Assembly: GCA_027624675.1 (NCBI GenBank)
Contig: JAQBTZ010000004.1
Coordinates: forward strand, 1-16,604
Length of the DNA: 16,604 bases
Origin: a bacterium
GTDB lineage: Bacteria > Patescibacteriota > WWE3 > 2-01-FULL-39-13 > JAQBTZ01
Direction of reading: 5' to 3'
The notes beneath the pieces are model-generated. The model was not told where the DNA came from and searched no databases. It was given only the letters and a program-made list of their open reading frames with translations. Position 1 is the stretch's first letter. Each line of letters opens with the position of its first letter. Shown in pieces: positions 1-7,010 of the stretch. The translations under genes were made by a program, and so were the position numbers.

Positions 1-1902
1 GTTAGAAGTTCAGCAACAGCAGAAGATTTACCAGATGCTTCTTTCGCAGGACAACAAGAAACTTTTCTAAATGTAATGGGAGCAGATGAGGTATTAGAAG
101 CAGTTAGAGGCTGTTGGGCATCTCTATTTGAGGCTAGAGCAATTTTCTATAGACAAGATAAAGGTTATGATCATTTTAAGGTTGGAATTGCTGTTCCTGT
201 TCAGTTAATGATTCAGTCCGAGGTTTCTGGAATAATGTTTACAGTTAACCCGGTTACTAATAATTCTGAAGAAATATCAATAGAGGCTGCTTTTGGACTT
301 GGTCAGCCAATTGTTTCAGGCGAGGTAACCCCAGACCAATATATGGTTTCTAAAAAGGGTTACAAGTTAATAGATAAACAGATAATTAAACAAACTTGGC
401 AATTAACTGAATTTGGTAATTTACCAATTTCTTTAGAGTATCAAAAGAAACAAAAACTAAGTGATAAAAATATTACTAAGCTTGCTGAAATTGGTGCAAA
501 AATTGAAAAGCACTATAAAACTCCACAGGATATAGAATGGGCAATGCAAAAAAATAAACTATTTATCGTACAGTCCCGACCTATTACAACTTTGAAAATT
601 GCAGAAACTACACTCGAACTTGATAAAGAAAATTTAGATAGTCATTTTATTTTAGAAGGTTTGGCAGCGTCACCTGGGATTGGTATTGGTAAGGTTGTTA
701 TTATAAAAAACAAATCTGAGATTGGAAAAATAAAAGAAGGAGATGTTTTAGTTACAGAGATGACAAATCCAGATTTTGTACCTGCAATGAGAAAAGCAGC
801 TGCAATTGTAACTGATAAAGGTGGTAGAACCTCGCATGCTGCAATTGTAAGTCGCGAACTTGGTGTACCTTGTGTGGTTGGGACTAGTCTTGCTACTCAT
901 ATATTAAAAAATGGAGAGATGATTACAGTAGATGGTAAAAATGGAAAGGTATATGAGGGTAGTGTAAAGATGAACGAAGTTGGAAAAGTAGTTGGAAATA
1001 CATTTCATCTTAAAACTGCAACAAAAGTATATGTAAATTTGGGTGAGCCAGAACTTGCAGATCAGGTTTCAAAATTAAACACAGATGGTATAGGCCTTTT
1101 AAGGGCAGAGTTTATGATCTCTACAATTGGAAAGCATCCACGTAAATTTATTGAGGAAAAAAATCAAAAAGAATTTGTTGGTAAACTTGCAGATGGTCTT
1201 GAAAAATTCTGTAATGCATTTGGTGATAGGCCAGTTGTGTATAGGGCAACAGATTTTAAAACTAATGAATATAAAACACTTGAGGGTGGTGAAAAATACG
1301 AAACTGACGAACCAAATCCTATGATAGGCTTTAGAGGTGCAGGTAGGTATGTAGTGGATGCCGAGGTGTTTGAGCTAGAACTTAAAGCAATAAAAGAGGT
1401 TAGAAATAAACGTAACTGTAAAAATCTTTGGTTAATGATTCCATTTATTAGAAATCCGAAAGAGCTTATTGATGTTAAAAAGATTATCTCTGCTAATGGA
1501 ATGAAAAGATCACACTCGTTTAAGTTATGGATGATGTGTGAAACACCTGGAAATGTGCACCAGATTGAAGAATACATTGCAGCTGGAATTGATGGCGTTT
1601 CGATAGGTTCAAATGACCTTACAATGCTTACGCTTGGTGTAGATCGCGACAATGAAAAGGTAGCAGGTTCTTATGATGAAAGTAATCCTGCAGTAGTTGA
1701 TTTAATAACAATGACAATTAAGGCGTGTAAAAAACATAAAGTAACCTGTTCTATTTGTGGACAGATGGCTTCTGATTATCCGGAACTTGTTAAACTTTTT
1801 GTAAAGGCAGGTATTACCTCAGTTTCAGTATCTGCAGATGTACTTGATGTTACAAGAAAAAATGTATATGACGCAGAAAATGATATAGCAAATAAAAAAT
1901 AA
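1..1902 (+). CDS. ppsA: Phosphoenolpyruvate synthase, 5'-truncated by window edge
   Basis: Catalyses ATP + pyruvate + water to phosphoenolpyruvate + AMP + phosphate in the cytoplasm, the gluconeogenic bypass of pyruvate kinase. The frame is open from base 1, so the gene begins upstream; the first residues (VRSSATAEDLPDASFAGQQ) are the ATP-grasp nucleotide-binding signature of the family. By comparison with E. coli PpsA I infer that somewhat over 100 N-terminal residues are missing. The swivelling phosphohistidine domain follows, with GGRTSHAAIVSRE and the phosphorylated His at codon 279 (bases 835-837). The C-terminal TIM barrel shows GLLRAEF, NPMIGFRG, CETPGN, IGSNDLTMLTLGVDRD and the catalytic Cys in SICGQ (codon 586, bases 1756-1758). 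All catalytic residues I can check are present. Enolase starts 4 bases after the stop, and gpmI follows, suggesting one transcript for the lower trunk of glycolysis/gluconeogenesis. Pyruvate phosphate dikinase is the alternative, but the motifs fit PpsA better. Confidence 0.96.
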   Translation, partial: VRSSATAEDLPDASFAGQQETFLNVMGADEVLEAVRGCWASLFEARAIFYRQDKGYDHFKVGIAVPVQLMIQSEVSGIMFTVNPVTNNSEEISIEAAFGLGQPIVSGEVTPDQYMVSKKGYKLIDKQIIKQTWQLTEFGNLPISLEYQKKQKLSDKNITKLAEIGAKIEKHYKTPQDIEWAMQKNKLFIVQSRPITTLKIAETTLELDKENLDSHFILEGLAASPGIGIGKVVIIKNKSEIGKIKEGDVLVTEMTNPDFVPAMRKAAAIVTDKGGRTSHAAIVSRELGVPCVVGTSLATHILKNGEMITVDGKNGKVYEGSVKMNEVGKVVGNTFHLKTATKVYVNLGEPELADQVSKLNTDGIGLLRAEFMISTIGKHPRKFIEEKNQKEFVGKLADGLEKFCNAFGDRPVVYRATDFKTNEYKTLEGGEKYETDEPNPMIGFRGAGRYVVDAEVFELELKAIKEVRNKRNCKNLWLMIPFIRNPKELIDVKKIISANGMKRSHSFKLWMMCETPGNVHQIEEYIAAGIDGVSIGSNDLTMLTLGVDRDNEKVAGSYDESNPAVVDLITMTIKACKKHKVTCSICGQMASDYPELVKLFVKAGITSVSVSADVLDVTRKNVYDAENDIANKK

Positions 1903-1906
1903 AATT

Positions 1907-3025
1907 ATGAAACTAACTAGATTACGTGCAGATAAGATTTTAAATTCTAAAGCTATGTGGACAGTAGAGGTTGCTGTTGAACTAGAAGACGGAAGTCAAG
2001 CGATAGCCTCAGTACCTGAAGGGTTATCAAAAGGCGCTACTGAGGCAGTTTATCTTTCAGCAGATGATAGTGTTAAGATAATAAATACTAAATTATCAAA
2101 AGGTCTAAAAAATGTAGATGTATCAGACTTAGAGCTTTTTGATCAGAAATTAATCGAGATTGATGGAACAGATAACAAATCTAACCTTGGAGCAAACACA
2201 ACCTTAGCAATATCAATTGCAAGTGCCCGAGCATTTGCAAACTCACAAGAAATTGAACTTTATGAACATATAAATCGATTTATTCCGGTTGAGATAGGAA
2301 ATAGATTTCCCGAACTTATGGTTTTAGTTATGGAGGGAGGAAAACATGCAGATAACCAGTTGCAGATTCAGGAGTTTTTAGCAGTTGTTGATACAGTTGA
2401 AAAAGGTAGAGAAATATACTTAAAGGTTTTAGAAGAAGTAGCTAAACTTGGTTATTCAACAAATGTTGGTGCAGAAGGTGCAGTTTGTCCTACTCAGATA
2501 TTAGCAGAAGAAGCCGTTAGGATAATTGAAAAATTTCACGATAAAATATCACTTGATGTTGCAGCTAGCTCAGTTTTTGAAGCAACAAAAGAATTTAAAT
2601 ATTTAAGTAATGGACATAAGTTTTTTTCAATTGAAGATCCTTTTCCCGAAGACGCATGGGATGATTGGACTAAGTATTTAGAAGAAAACCCAAATCAGAT
2701 GCTTGTTGCTGATGATATTGTCACAACAAATGCTGAATTAATCAGAAGAGGCATTGAAAAACATATTGCAAATGCAGTCATAATTAAGCCAAATCAAATT
2801 GGAACAATTACAGAATCAATTAGAGCTGTAAATGTTGCTAGAAATGCTGGTTGGAAAATTATCTGTTCACACCGAGGTGGTGAAACTAACGATGATTTTA
2901 TTGCTGATTTTGCAGTTGCAGTAGTTAGCGATTACGTGAAATTTGGAGGGTTTAATAGGGGGGAGCGAATTGCTAAATATAACAGATTACTTGCTATAAA
3001 AAGAAGAATTTCAGTTGAAAAATGA
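1907..3025 (+). CDS. eno: Divergent compact enolase
   Basis: Predicted to interconvert 2-phosphoglycerate and phosphoenolpyruvate in the cytoplasm. It has 372 residues where bacterial enolases usually have about 410-430; the loss lies mainly between residues 190 and 240. Visible motifs: DGTDNKSNLGAN (86-97), GGKHADN (144-150), IQEF (154-157), SLDVAAS (215-221), SIEDPFPED (241-249), VADD (267-270), IKPNQIGT (293-300), SHRGGET (321-327) and VKFG (344-347). By analogy with yeast enolase, the metal ligands D217, E243 and D269, the acid/base pair E190 and K294, and H147, E156, H322, R323 and K345 are kept. The usual SRGNPTVE reads SKAMWTVE, the SGASTG loop reads EGLSKG (the metal-binding Ser is kept), GDEGG reads GAEGA, and the Ser after SHR is Gly. 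It lies between ppsA and gpmI and overlaps gpmI by 4 bases. Its position argues for a working enolase; a specialised paralogue is possible. Confidence 0.88.
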   Translation: MKLTRLRADKILNSKAMWTVEVAVELEDGSQAIASVPEGLSKGATEAVYLSADDSVKIINTKLSKGLKNVDVSDLELFDQKLIEIDGTDNKSNLGANTTLAISIASARAFANSQEIELYEHINRFIPVEIGNRFPELMVLVMEGGKHADNQLQIQEFLAVVDTVEKGREIYLKVLEEVAKLGYSTNVGAEGAVCPTQILAEEAVRIIEKFHDKISLDVAASSVFEATKEFKYLSNGHKFFSIEDPFPEDAWDDWTKYLEENPNQMLVADDIVTTNAELIRRGIEKHIANAVIIKPNQIGTITESIRAVNVARNAGWKIICSHRGGETNDDFIADFAVAVVSDYVKFGGFNRGERIAKYNRLLAIKRRISVEK

Positions 3026-4491
3026 ATATCTTAAAACAGAAATCCCCCAATGTACTTGTAATACTAGATGGATTTGGAATTGCAAAGCCTTCTAATCGTA
3101 ATGCTGTATATGTTGCAAATCCTGTTAATTTTAATAACTATTTTCAAAACTATCCACATACAAAGCTTGTAAATTGGGGTGAAAATGTTGGTTTGCCAAA
3201 AGGTGAGATGGGCAACTCGGAGGTGGGACACATGACAATTGGTGCTGGTAAAATAGTAAAACAACACTCGTTACTAATTAGCGATGAAATTACCACGGGT
3301 AAATTTTTTAGAAATTCAAATTTAAATAATATAATTTCAGACTTTAGTGGTGAAACAGTTCATATTGCAGGACTTTTAAGTAATGCGCAGATTCATTCGT
3401 CAGTTAAACATTTGATTGCAACTTATCAGTTTTTAAGTAATAAAAATATTAAAACAAAGATACATCTATTTTCTGATGGTAGAGATTCTGGAACAAATAA
3501 TTTTTTAGAGTTTTATAATAAATTACCTTTAGAGATAAGAAGATCAGTAGTAACTATTTCTGGTCGTTATTATGCAATGGACCGTGACAAACACTGGGAA
3601 AGAACAAAGCTTGCATATGACGGCCTAGTTAAAGGATTAGGCAATAAATTTGAGACCATTGAAAAAGCAATTGAGGATAGTTATCATCATAAAACAACTG
3701 ATGAATTTATTAAGCCTTGTGTTATAGGGGATTATAAAGGTTGTAATTCGAAAGATATGTTTTTTATCTTCAACTTTCGAGAGGATCGAATTAGACAGAT
3801 TGGAAAAGCAATAACTTCTAATAGCTTTAAGTTTTTTAACCGTGAGATGATTTCCTTACAACTTTCAACATTAACGCAGTACGAAGAGCAAGGCTTAGAA
3901 AATGTTCCTTTTGTTTATCCAAAAATAAAAATTAAAGATACTTTATCTGACAAATTAAGTGCTAAAGGTTTGACCCAGTTACACGTTGCAGAAAGTGAGA
4001 AATATGCTCATGTTACTTATTTTTTTAATGGAGGTCGAGAGATAAAAAACAAAGGAGAAGAGTTTATAATAGTTCCATCACCAAGGGTAGCTAGTTTCGA
4101 TTTATGTCCGGAAATGTCGGCTTTAGAAGTTGGAAATGAGGTAATTGAAAACTTAGGTAAGTATAATTTTTACGTAGTAAATTTTGCAAATCCTGATATG
4201 GTTGCACACACAGGTGATATTGAGGCTACTGCATTTGCTGTTAAAACTGTAGACATACAGCTTGCGCGTATTGTTAATAAGGTAGAAAGTTTAAAAGGGC
4301 AGGTTTATATAACATCTGATCATGGTAATGCAGAAGTGTTAAGACATTCATATCAAAAGGATATAGATACAAAACACAATAGAAACCCAGTTCCATTTAT
4401 ATATATTGGAGATAAAAAAAATACAGGTATAACAAAAATGAAAAGTTTGTCAGATATTGCAGGGTTTATCTTAAAAACTTTTAAAATTTAG
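3022..4491 (+). CDS. gpmI: 2,3-bisphosphoglycerate-independent phosphoglycerate mutase
   Basis: Interconverts 3-phosphoglycerate and 2-phosphoglycerate through a phosphoserine intermediate in a two-metal active site of the alkaline-phosphatase superfamily. It has 489 residues, slightly shorter than the usual 500-515. Motifs in order: VILDGFG (metal Asp at 16), MGNSEVGHMTIGAG (nucleophile Ser at about 66), FSDGRDS, SGRYYAMDRDKHWERT, NFREDRIRQ, ESEKYAHVTYFFNGG, PSPRVASFDLCPEMSA, NFANPDMVAHTGD, and the second metal site TSDHGNAE (Asp 433, His 434). Nothing catalytic appears to be missing. Its ATG overlaps the TGA of enolase (ATGA, 3022-3025), which points to translational coupling and joint expression of consecutive glycolytic steps. 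No Shine-Dalgarno sequence precedes it. It is followed after 20 bases by rsmI, which may be co-transcribed. Confidence 0.97.
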   Translation: MNILKQKSPNVLVILDGFGIAKPSNRNAVYVANPVNFNNYFQNYPHTKLVNWGENVGLPKGEMGNSEVGHMTIGAGKIVKQHSLLISDEITTGKFFRNSNLNNIISDFSGETVHIAGLLSNAQIHSSVKHLIATYQFLSNKNIKTKIHLFSDGRDSGTNNFLEFYNKLPLEIRRSVVTISGRYYAMDRDKHWERTKLAYDGLVKGLGNKFETIEKAIEDSYHHKTTDEFIKPCVIGDYKGCNSKDMFFIFNFREDRIRQIGKAITSNSFKFFNREMISLQLSTLTQYEEQGLENVPFVYPKIKIKDTLSDKLSAKGLTQLHVAESEKYAHVTYFFNGGREIKNKGEEFIIVPSPRVASFDLCPEMSALEVGNEVIENLGKYNFYVVNFANPDMVAHTGDIEATAFAVKTVDIQLARIVNKVESLKGQVYITSDHGNAEVLRHSYQKDIDTKHNRNPVPFIYIGDKKNTGITKMKSLSDIAGFILKTFKI

Positions 4492-4511
4492 ATTAATGTT
4501 AAAATATAGTT

Positions 4512-5213
4512 ATGAATCAACTTTTTTTAGTATCAACACCAATAGGTAATTTAGGTGATATAAGTTTCAGGGCTGCTCAAACTTTAACTGATAGTGCTGT
4601 AGTACTTTGTGAGGATACAAGGCGAACTGGGAAATTGTTTGTATATATATCAGAGAAATATGGTTTAACGACTAAGCCTAGATTAGTTAGATTTGATGAC
4701 ACAACTGAAAATAAAGATTTAGAAAAGTTTATAGACATTATTAAAAACAACGAAAATGTTTCGATAGTTTCTGATGCTGGTACACCCTTAATTAACGATC
4801 CAGGATACAAATTAGTTAGAGAGGTAACTAATAATCATCAGGATATTTCTGTAATAAACATACCAGGACCATCATCAATTATTACAACTTTAATATTAAG
4901 TGGAATGGAGCCTGATAATTTTATGTTTATTGGTTATTTACCACGAAAAGATGGACAACGTGAAACATTATTTAAACAGTGTTTGCAGATTAACGTTATC
5001 AAACCTACAACTTTTGTTGCACTTGAGACAGTATTTAGACTAGAAAAAACTTTAAAAGTATTAGATAGCTTGTTTGGTGAAAAAATAACTATATTTGTAG
5101 CCCACGAGTTAACAAAGCTACACGAAAGTACGTTTAAAGGTACACCAAAACAATTAATTGAAAAATGTAGCAAACTAAAGGGGGAAATTACTATTTCTTT
5201 TAGGTTTGTTTAA
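4512..5213 (+). CDS. rsmI: 16S rRNA (cytidine(1402)-2'-O)-methyltransferase
   Basis: S-adenosylmethionine-dependent tetrapyrrole-methylase-fold enzyme that 2'-O-methylates C1402 in the decoding centre of 16S rRNA. The signature motifs are clear: LVSTPIGNLGDIS (7-19), LCEDTRRTGKL (32-42), SDAGTPLINDPG (87-98), IPGPSS (117-122), GYLPRKDGQRE (141-151) and a late GE(I/V) segment at the end of the fold. It has 233 residues against 286 in E. coli, so it appears to contain the catalytic fold without the small C-terminal extension. The start is preceded by TTAAAATATAGTT, with no Shine-Dalgarno sequence; a TAAAAT box at 4500-4505 would place transcription on the ATG itself, so a leaderless message is possible, although I see no good -35 box. 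The gene converges on lexA, and the two share TTAA at their stops. Confidence 0.95.
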   Translation: MNQLFLVSTPIGNLGDISFRAAQTLTDSAVVLCEDTRRTGKLFVYISEKYGLTTKPRLVRFDDTTENKDLEKFIDIIKNNENVSIVSDAGTPLINDPGYKLVREVTNNHQDISVINIPGPSSIITTLILSGMEPDNFMFIGYLPRKDGQRETLFKQCLQINVIKPTTFVALETVFRLEKTLKVLDSLFGEKITIFVAHELTKLHESTFKGTPKQLIEKCSKLKGEITISFRFV

Positions 5214-5854
5214 TATTTTCTTAAAACCCCTTTAACCGTGCCTTGAATTTGTAAATCTTTAACAAAAATTGGATCCATTGTAGAGTTAGCAGGTTCAAGT
5301 TTATAAATCCCTCCAGGCATCTTAAAAAACTTTTTTAATGTTGCTACTTGATTATCAATTAAAGCTACAATAATATCCCCATTATTTGCGGTATTAGCCT
5401 GTTCTATAATTACGAAATCTCCATCTAGTATACCAGCCTCTATCATCGAATCGCCTTTAACCTGTAAAACGTAAGTTCGCTTTACTCCAGATACCATATC
5501 AAAAGGAATAGTAATAGTAGAAGATCTATCTTCTATAGCATCTATTGGTCGACCTGCGGCAATATAACCTATCATTGGTACAGTTATACCTAAATCAACA
5601 TTTTGAAAAGCTGGTTCTTCGTCTTCAAACGAAACTCCTTCGTATGTAATTTCAATTCCACGAACGGCGCCTTCGTACCTTCGTAGTACGTGCTTTTTCT
5701 CTAATGCCATTAAGTGTTCGTGAACAGTTGCAAGGCTAGAAAGTTCCATGGCAGTGGCAATTTCTTTTAACGTGGGAGAGTGTCCAAATTTATTAATATA
5801 TTGGCAAATGTAGTCAAAAATTTCTCTTTGACGTTTATAAAGGGTGACAGGCAT
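5210..5854 (-). CDS. lexA: LexA-type SOS repressor / autoprotease
   Basis: Transcriptional repressor of the DNA-damage response; RecA filaments on single-stranded DNA stimulate its self-cleavage. The 214 residues divide into an N-terminal winged helix (residues 1-70) and a C-terminal S24 protease domain (about 90-214). The DNA-reading segment SSLATVHEHLMALEKK (39-54) resembles Gram-positive-type LexA/DinR rather than E. coli. The cleavage site is A100-G101 in GYIAAGRP, the nucleophile is Ser136 in VKGDSMIEAG, and the general base is Lys174 in VATLKKF. All three elements of autoproteolysis are therefore present. It has a good promoter of its own inside a large dyad that probably includes its autoregulatory operator, shared with the divergent MazG-like gene. 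uvrB, uvrA and uvrC, typical SOS targets, lie within 9 kb. recA is not in the window. No terminator is seen between it and convergent rsmI. Confidence 0.96.
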   Translation of the reverse strand: MPVTLYKRQREIFDYICQYINKFGHSPTLKEIATAMELSSLATVHEHLMALEKKHVLRRYEGAVRGIEITYEGVSFEDEEPAFQNVDLGITVPMIGYIAAGRPIDAIEDRSSTITIPFDMVSGVKRTYVLQVKGDSMIEAGILDGDFVIIEQANTANNGDIIVALIDNQVATLKKFFKMPGGIYKLEPANSTMDPIFVKDLQIQGTVKGVLRKY

Positions 5855-5887
5855 AATATTTGTTTCAAATTACTACTTTTGGGTTTT

Positions 5888-5925
5888 CTTTGTGTTTCTA
5901 TAATAATACCGAAGAAACAACGAAG
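5888..5925. promoter_or_regulatory. Large dyad covering the lexA/MazG divergent promoters (candidate operator)
   Basis: Perfect 7-base arms TGTTTCT (5893-5899) and AGAAACA (5913-5919) are separated by 13 bases. They extend imperfectly to CTTTGTGTTTCT (5888-5899) and AGAAACAACGAAG (5913-5925), with one mismatch and one extra base. Both predicted -10 boxes lie in or against the spacer, and both predicted transcripts start within the dyad, so neither RNA would carry the complete hairpin. It is therefore better read as a protein-binding site in DNA. LexA autoregulation is the natural inference. The half-site centres are about 20 bases apart, wider than in known LexA boxes, so two dimers or another regulator remain possible. 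Confidence 0.6.
5899..5904 (+). promoter_or_regulatory. Candidate -10 box for the MazG-like gene
   Basis: A perfect TATAAT on the plus strand overlaps the lexA -10 box on the other strand. The -35 region (about 5877-5882, TTTTGG) is poor, so the promoter may be weak or need an activator. A start near 5911 would give a 26-base leader to the inferred AUU start at 5937, which is consistent with that start. Binding of a repressor to the surrounding dyad would block both directions at once. Confidence 0.5.
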
Positions 5926-5932
5926 CTGTCAA
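5903..5932 (-). promoter_or_regulatory. lexA promoter
   Basis: Read on the minus strand: a perfect -35 TTGACA (5932-5927), an 18-base spacer and a -10 TATTAT (5908-5903), five of six to consensus. Transcription would start near 5896, leaving a leader of about 40 bases before the lexA ATG. The -10 lies inside the dyad at 5888-5925, as expected for an autorepressed gene. Confidence 0.75.
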
Positions 5933-5936
5933 GGGT

Positions 5937-6290
5937 ATTTTTAAAAAAACATACTACGATACTCCGTTTGGCGAGTATTTTAGAGAAATTGATCAGATAG
6001 ATAAAGACTGGAAAGAAACAGACGAGTATGGCTCTTTTTTAATACTAGGACTTGTTGAAGAAATTGGAGAGATGGCAAGAGCATACTTAGCAAAGCATGG
6101 TAGAAAGCCATCAAACTTTGCTGCACAACAAGATGAAACATATGAACAAGAGTTGGGTGATATATTACTCACAGTTTTAAGATTTGCAAGAATAAAGCAT
6201 ATAAATTTAGACGAGCGAGTACAATATTCCATTGATAAGATAAAAAAGAGAAAAGACAATCCAAAGCAACCAATTAAACTTGAAAAATAA
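5937..6290 (+). CDS. MazG-like nucleotide pyrophosphohydrolase, probable AUU start
   Basis: Predicted all-alpha NTP pyrophosphohydrolase of the MazG superfamily, a class that hydrolyses (d)NTPs to NMP and pyrophosphate and often cleans nucleotide pools. The metal-binding pattern EExxE...ExxD is visible as EEIGE and ELGD (residues 41-45 and 72-75 counted from 5937), followed by the helix LLTVLRFARIKHINLDERV. The frame is open from the stop at 5904-5906, and its only ATG is at 6072. Starting there gives 72 residues and removes EEIGE and the whole first helix, so that start is unlikely to make an active enzyme. No in-frame ATG, GTG or TTG lies upstream. ATT at 5937 gives 117 residues beginning FKKTYYDTPFGEYF and sits 26 bases after the predicted transcription start. 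Alternatives are a 5'-truncated remnant or another rare start. It diverges from lexA and ends before a bidirectional terminator. Exact substrate unknown. Confidence 0.72.
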   Translation: MFKKTYYDTPFGEYFREIDQIDKDWKETDEYGSFLILGLVEEIGEMARAYLAKHGRKPSNFAAQQDETYEQELGDILLTVLRFARIKHINLDERVQYSIDKIKKRKDNPKQPIKLEK

Positions 6291-6307
6291 GTTTGTAGTA
6301 TAGATAC

Positions 6308-6335
6308 AAGAAAGACCCCTTTCGAGGCCTTTCTT
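6308..6335. terminator. Bidirectional terminator between MazG-like and RDD genes
   Basis: The arms AAGAAAG (6308-6314) and CTTTCTT (6329-6335) enclose a C-rich/G-rich core. Read as minus-strand RNA, all 12 positions pair, using two G-U wobbles, around a GAAA tetraloop. Read as plus-strand RNA, the two wobbles become A-C and C-A mismatches, but a stem remains, followed by TTTAAAATTT. The hairpin lies between the stops of two convergent genes and probably ends both transcripts, more efficiently for the minus-strand gene. Confidence 0.75.
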
Positions 6336-6362
6336 TAAAATTTCTATTAAATTACTTCTTAA

Positions 6363-6866
6363 CTATACTGGTTGATTAGTATTTTCTGATGCGTGGTTTT
6401 GTTCTGTTGTCATATCTGTTGGGTGCTGTGGCATTGTTGGCATCTCGTTTGCAGTTGTTGCTCCTGTATACACAACATATGTACCTGCAATTTTATCGTG
6501 CCATGTTTGGTTGTTTTTATCAAATAACATCCAGATATAACCTAGTAACAAAACCGCCGCTGAGATAAATTTACCAACAACATCTCTAATTATAATAGTA
6601 AAAGGATCTGTCATTGGTGTTCCATCTTTTTTAATAACCTGAATATTTAAAAGCTTTTTACCAATTGTTCTACCTTCCATATTCATATATGTTACTAAGT
6701 AATATGCAATAGAGATTATCATTGAAAGCCCATTTGATACCGAAGTGCTATTTACACCTATTAAACTTAGAATTGCGCCTAAAATAATACTACCAATACC
6801 TACTATAATACCGTCTACTAACACTGCACCTAATCTTCGCCAAAAACTAGCTTTTTGATAATTCAT
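6363..6866 (-). CDS. RDD-family integral membrane protein
   Basis: A 167-residue inner-membrane protein of the RDD family, named for a conserved Arg and two Asp; the function of most members is unknown, and some are linked to ion or solute transport. RRLGAVLVDGIIVG (10-23) carries the conserved Arg and first Asp at the start of membrane segment 1. GRTIGKKLLNIQVI (65-78) is the typical cytoplasmic loop, and WHDKIAGTYVV (122-132) carries the last conserved Asp. Three membrane segments are predicted at about 13-36, 44-61 and 98-116. The last 30 or so residues are polar and rich in Pro, Thr, Asn and Gln, and are probably disordered. The ATG at 6866 is preceded by ATT without a Shine-Dalgarno sequence. 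It has its own candidate promoter and is transcribed away from uvrB; nothing in the context fixes its role. Confidence 0.9.
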   Translation of the reverse strand: MNYQKASFWRRLGAVLVDGIIVGIGSIILGAILSLIGVNSTSVSNGLSMIISIAYYLVTYMNMEGRTIGKKLLNIQVIKKDGTPMTDPFTIIIRDVVGKFISAAVLLLGYIWMLFDKNNQTWHDKIAGTYVVYTGATTANEMPTMPQHPTDMTTEQNHASENTNQPV

Positions 6867-6896
6867 AATAATTAAATAAAATTTGCTACTATCGTT

Positions 6897-6925
6897 ATCT
6901 TATTGAATTATTGAGAAGAGTGCAA
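6897..6925 (-). promoter_or_regulatory. Candidate promoter of the RDD gene
   Basis: On the minus strand, TTGCAC (6925-6920) and TAAGAT (6902-6897) are separated by 17 bases. The match to consensus is three and four of six. A start near 6890 would give a leader of about 24 bases before the ATG at 6866. Confidence 0.4.
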
Positions 6926-6946
6926 TTACTTCATTTTATGTGTTGC

Positions 6947-6989
6947 AACAAAGCCATTGTCAACCCTCGGGGTTGATTATGGCTTTGTT
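6947..6989. repeat. Strong imperfect palindrome / hairpin
   Basis: The outer arms AACAAAGCCAT (6947-6957) and ATGGCTTTGTT (6979-6989) are perfectly complementary over 11 bases. After a 2x2 internal mismatch, TCAACCC (6960-6966) pairs with GGGTTGA (6970-6976) around a three-base loop. No T-run follows on either strand, so it is not an ordinary intrinsic terminator. A second copy of GGGTTGA occurs at 6993-6999 and could compete for TCAACCC. It could be a mobile-repeat remnant, a structured RNA or a protein site; I cannot decide which. Confidence 0.7.
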
Positions 6990-7010
6990 AAAGGGTTGAG
7001 AAAAAAGTAT

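Noticed and set aside
1164..1652. 162-residue open frame on the minus strand inside ppsA
   Set aside because: It lies wholly opposite a conserved catalytic domain and has no recognisable domain; treated as a shadow frame.
6072..6290. 72-residue version of the MazG-like protein from the only ATG
   Set aside because: It loses the EExxE metal ligands and the first helix although both are encoded in frame immediately upstream.
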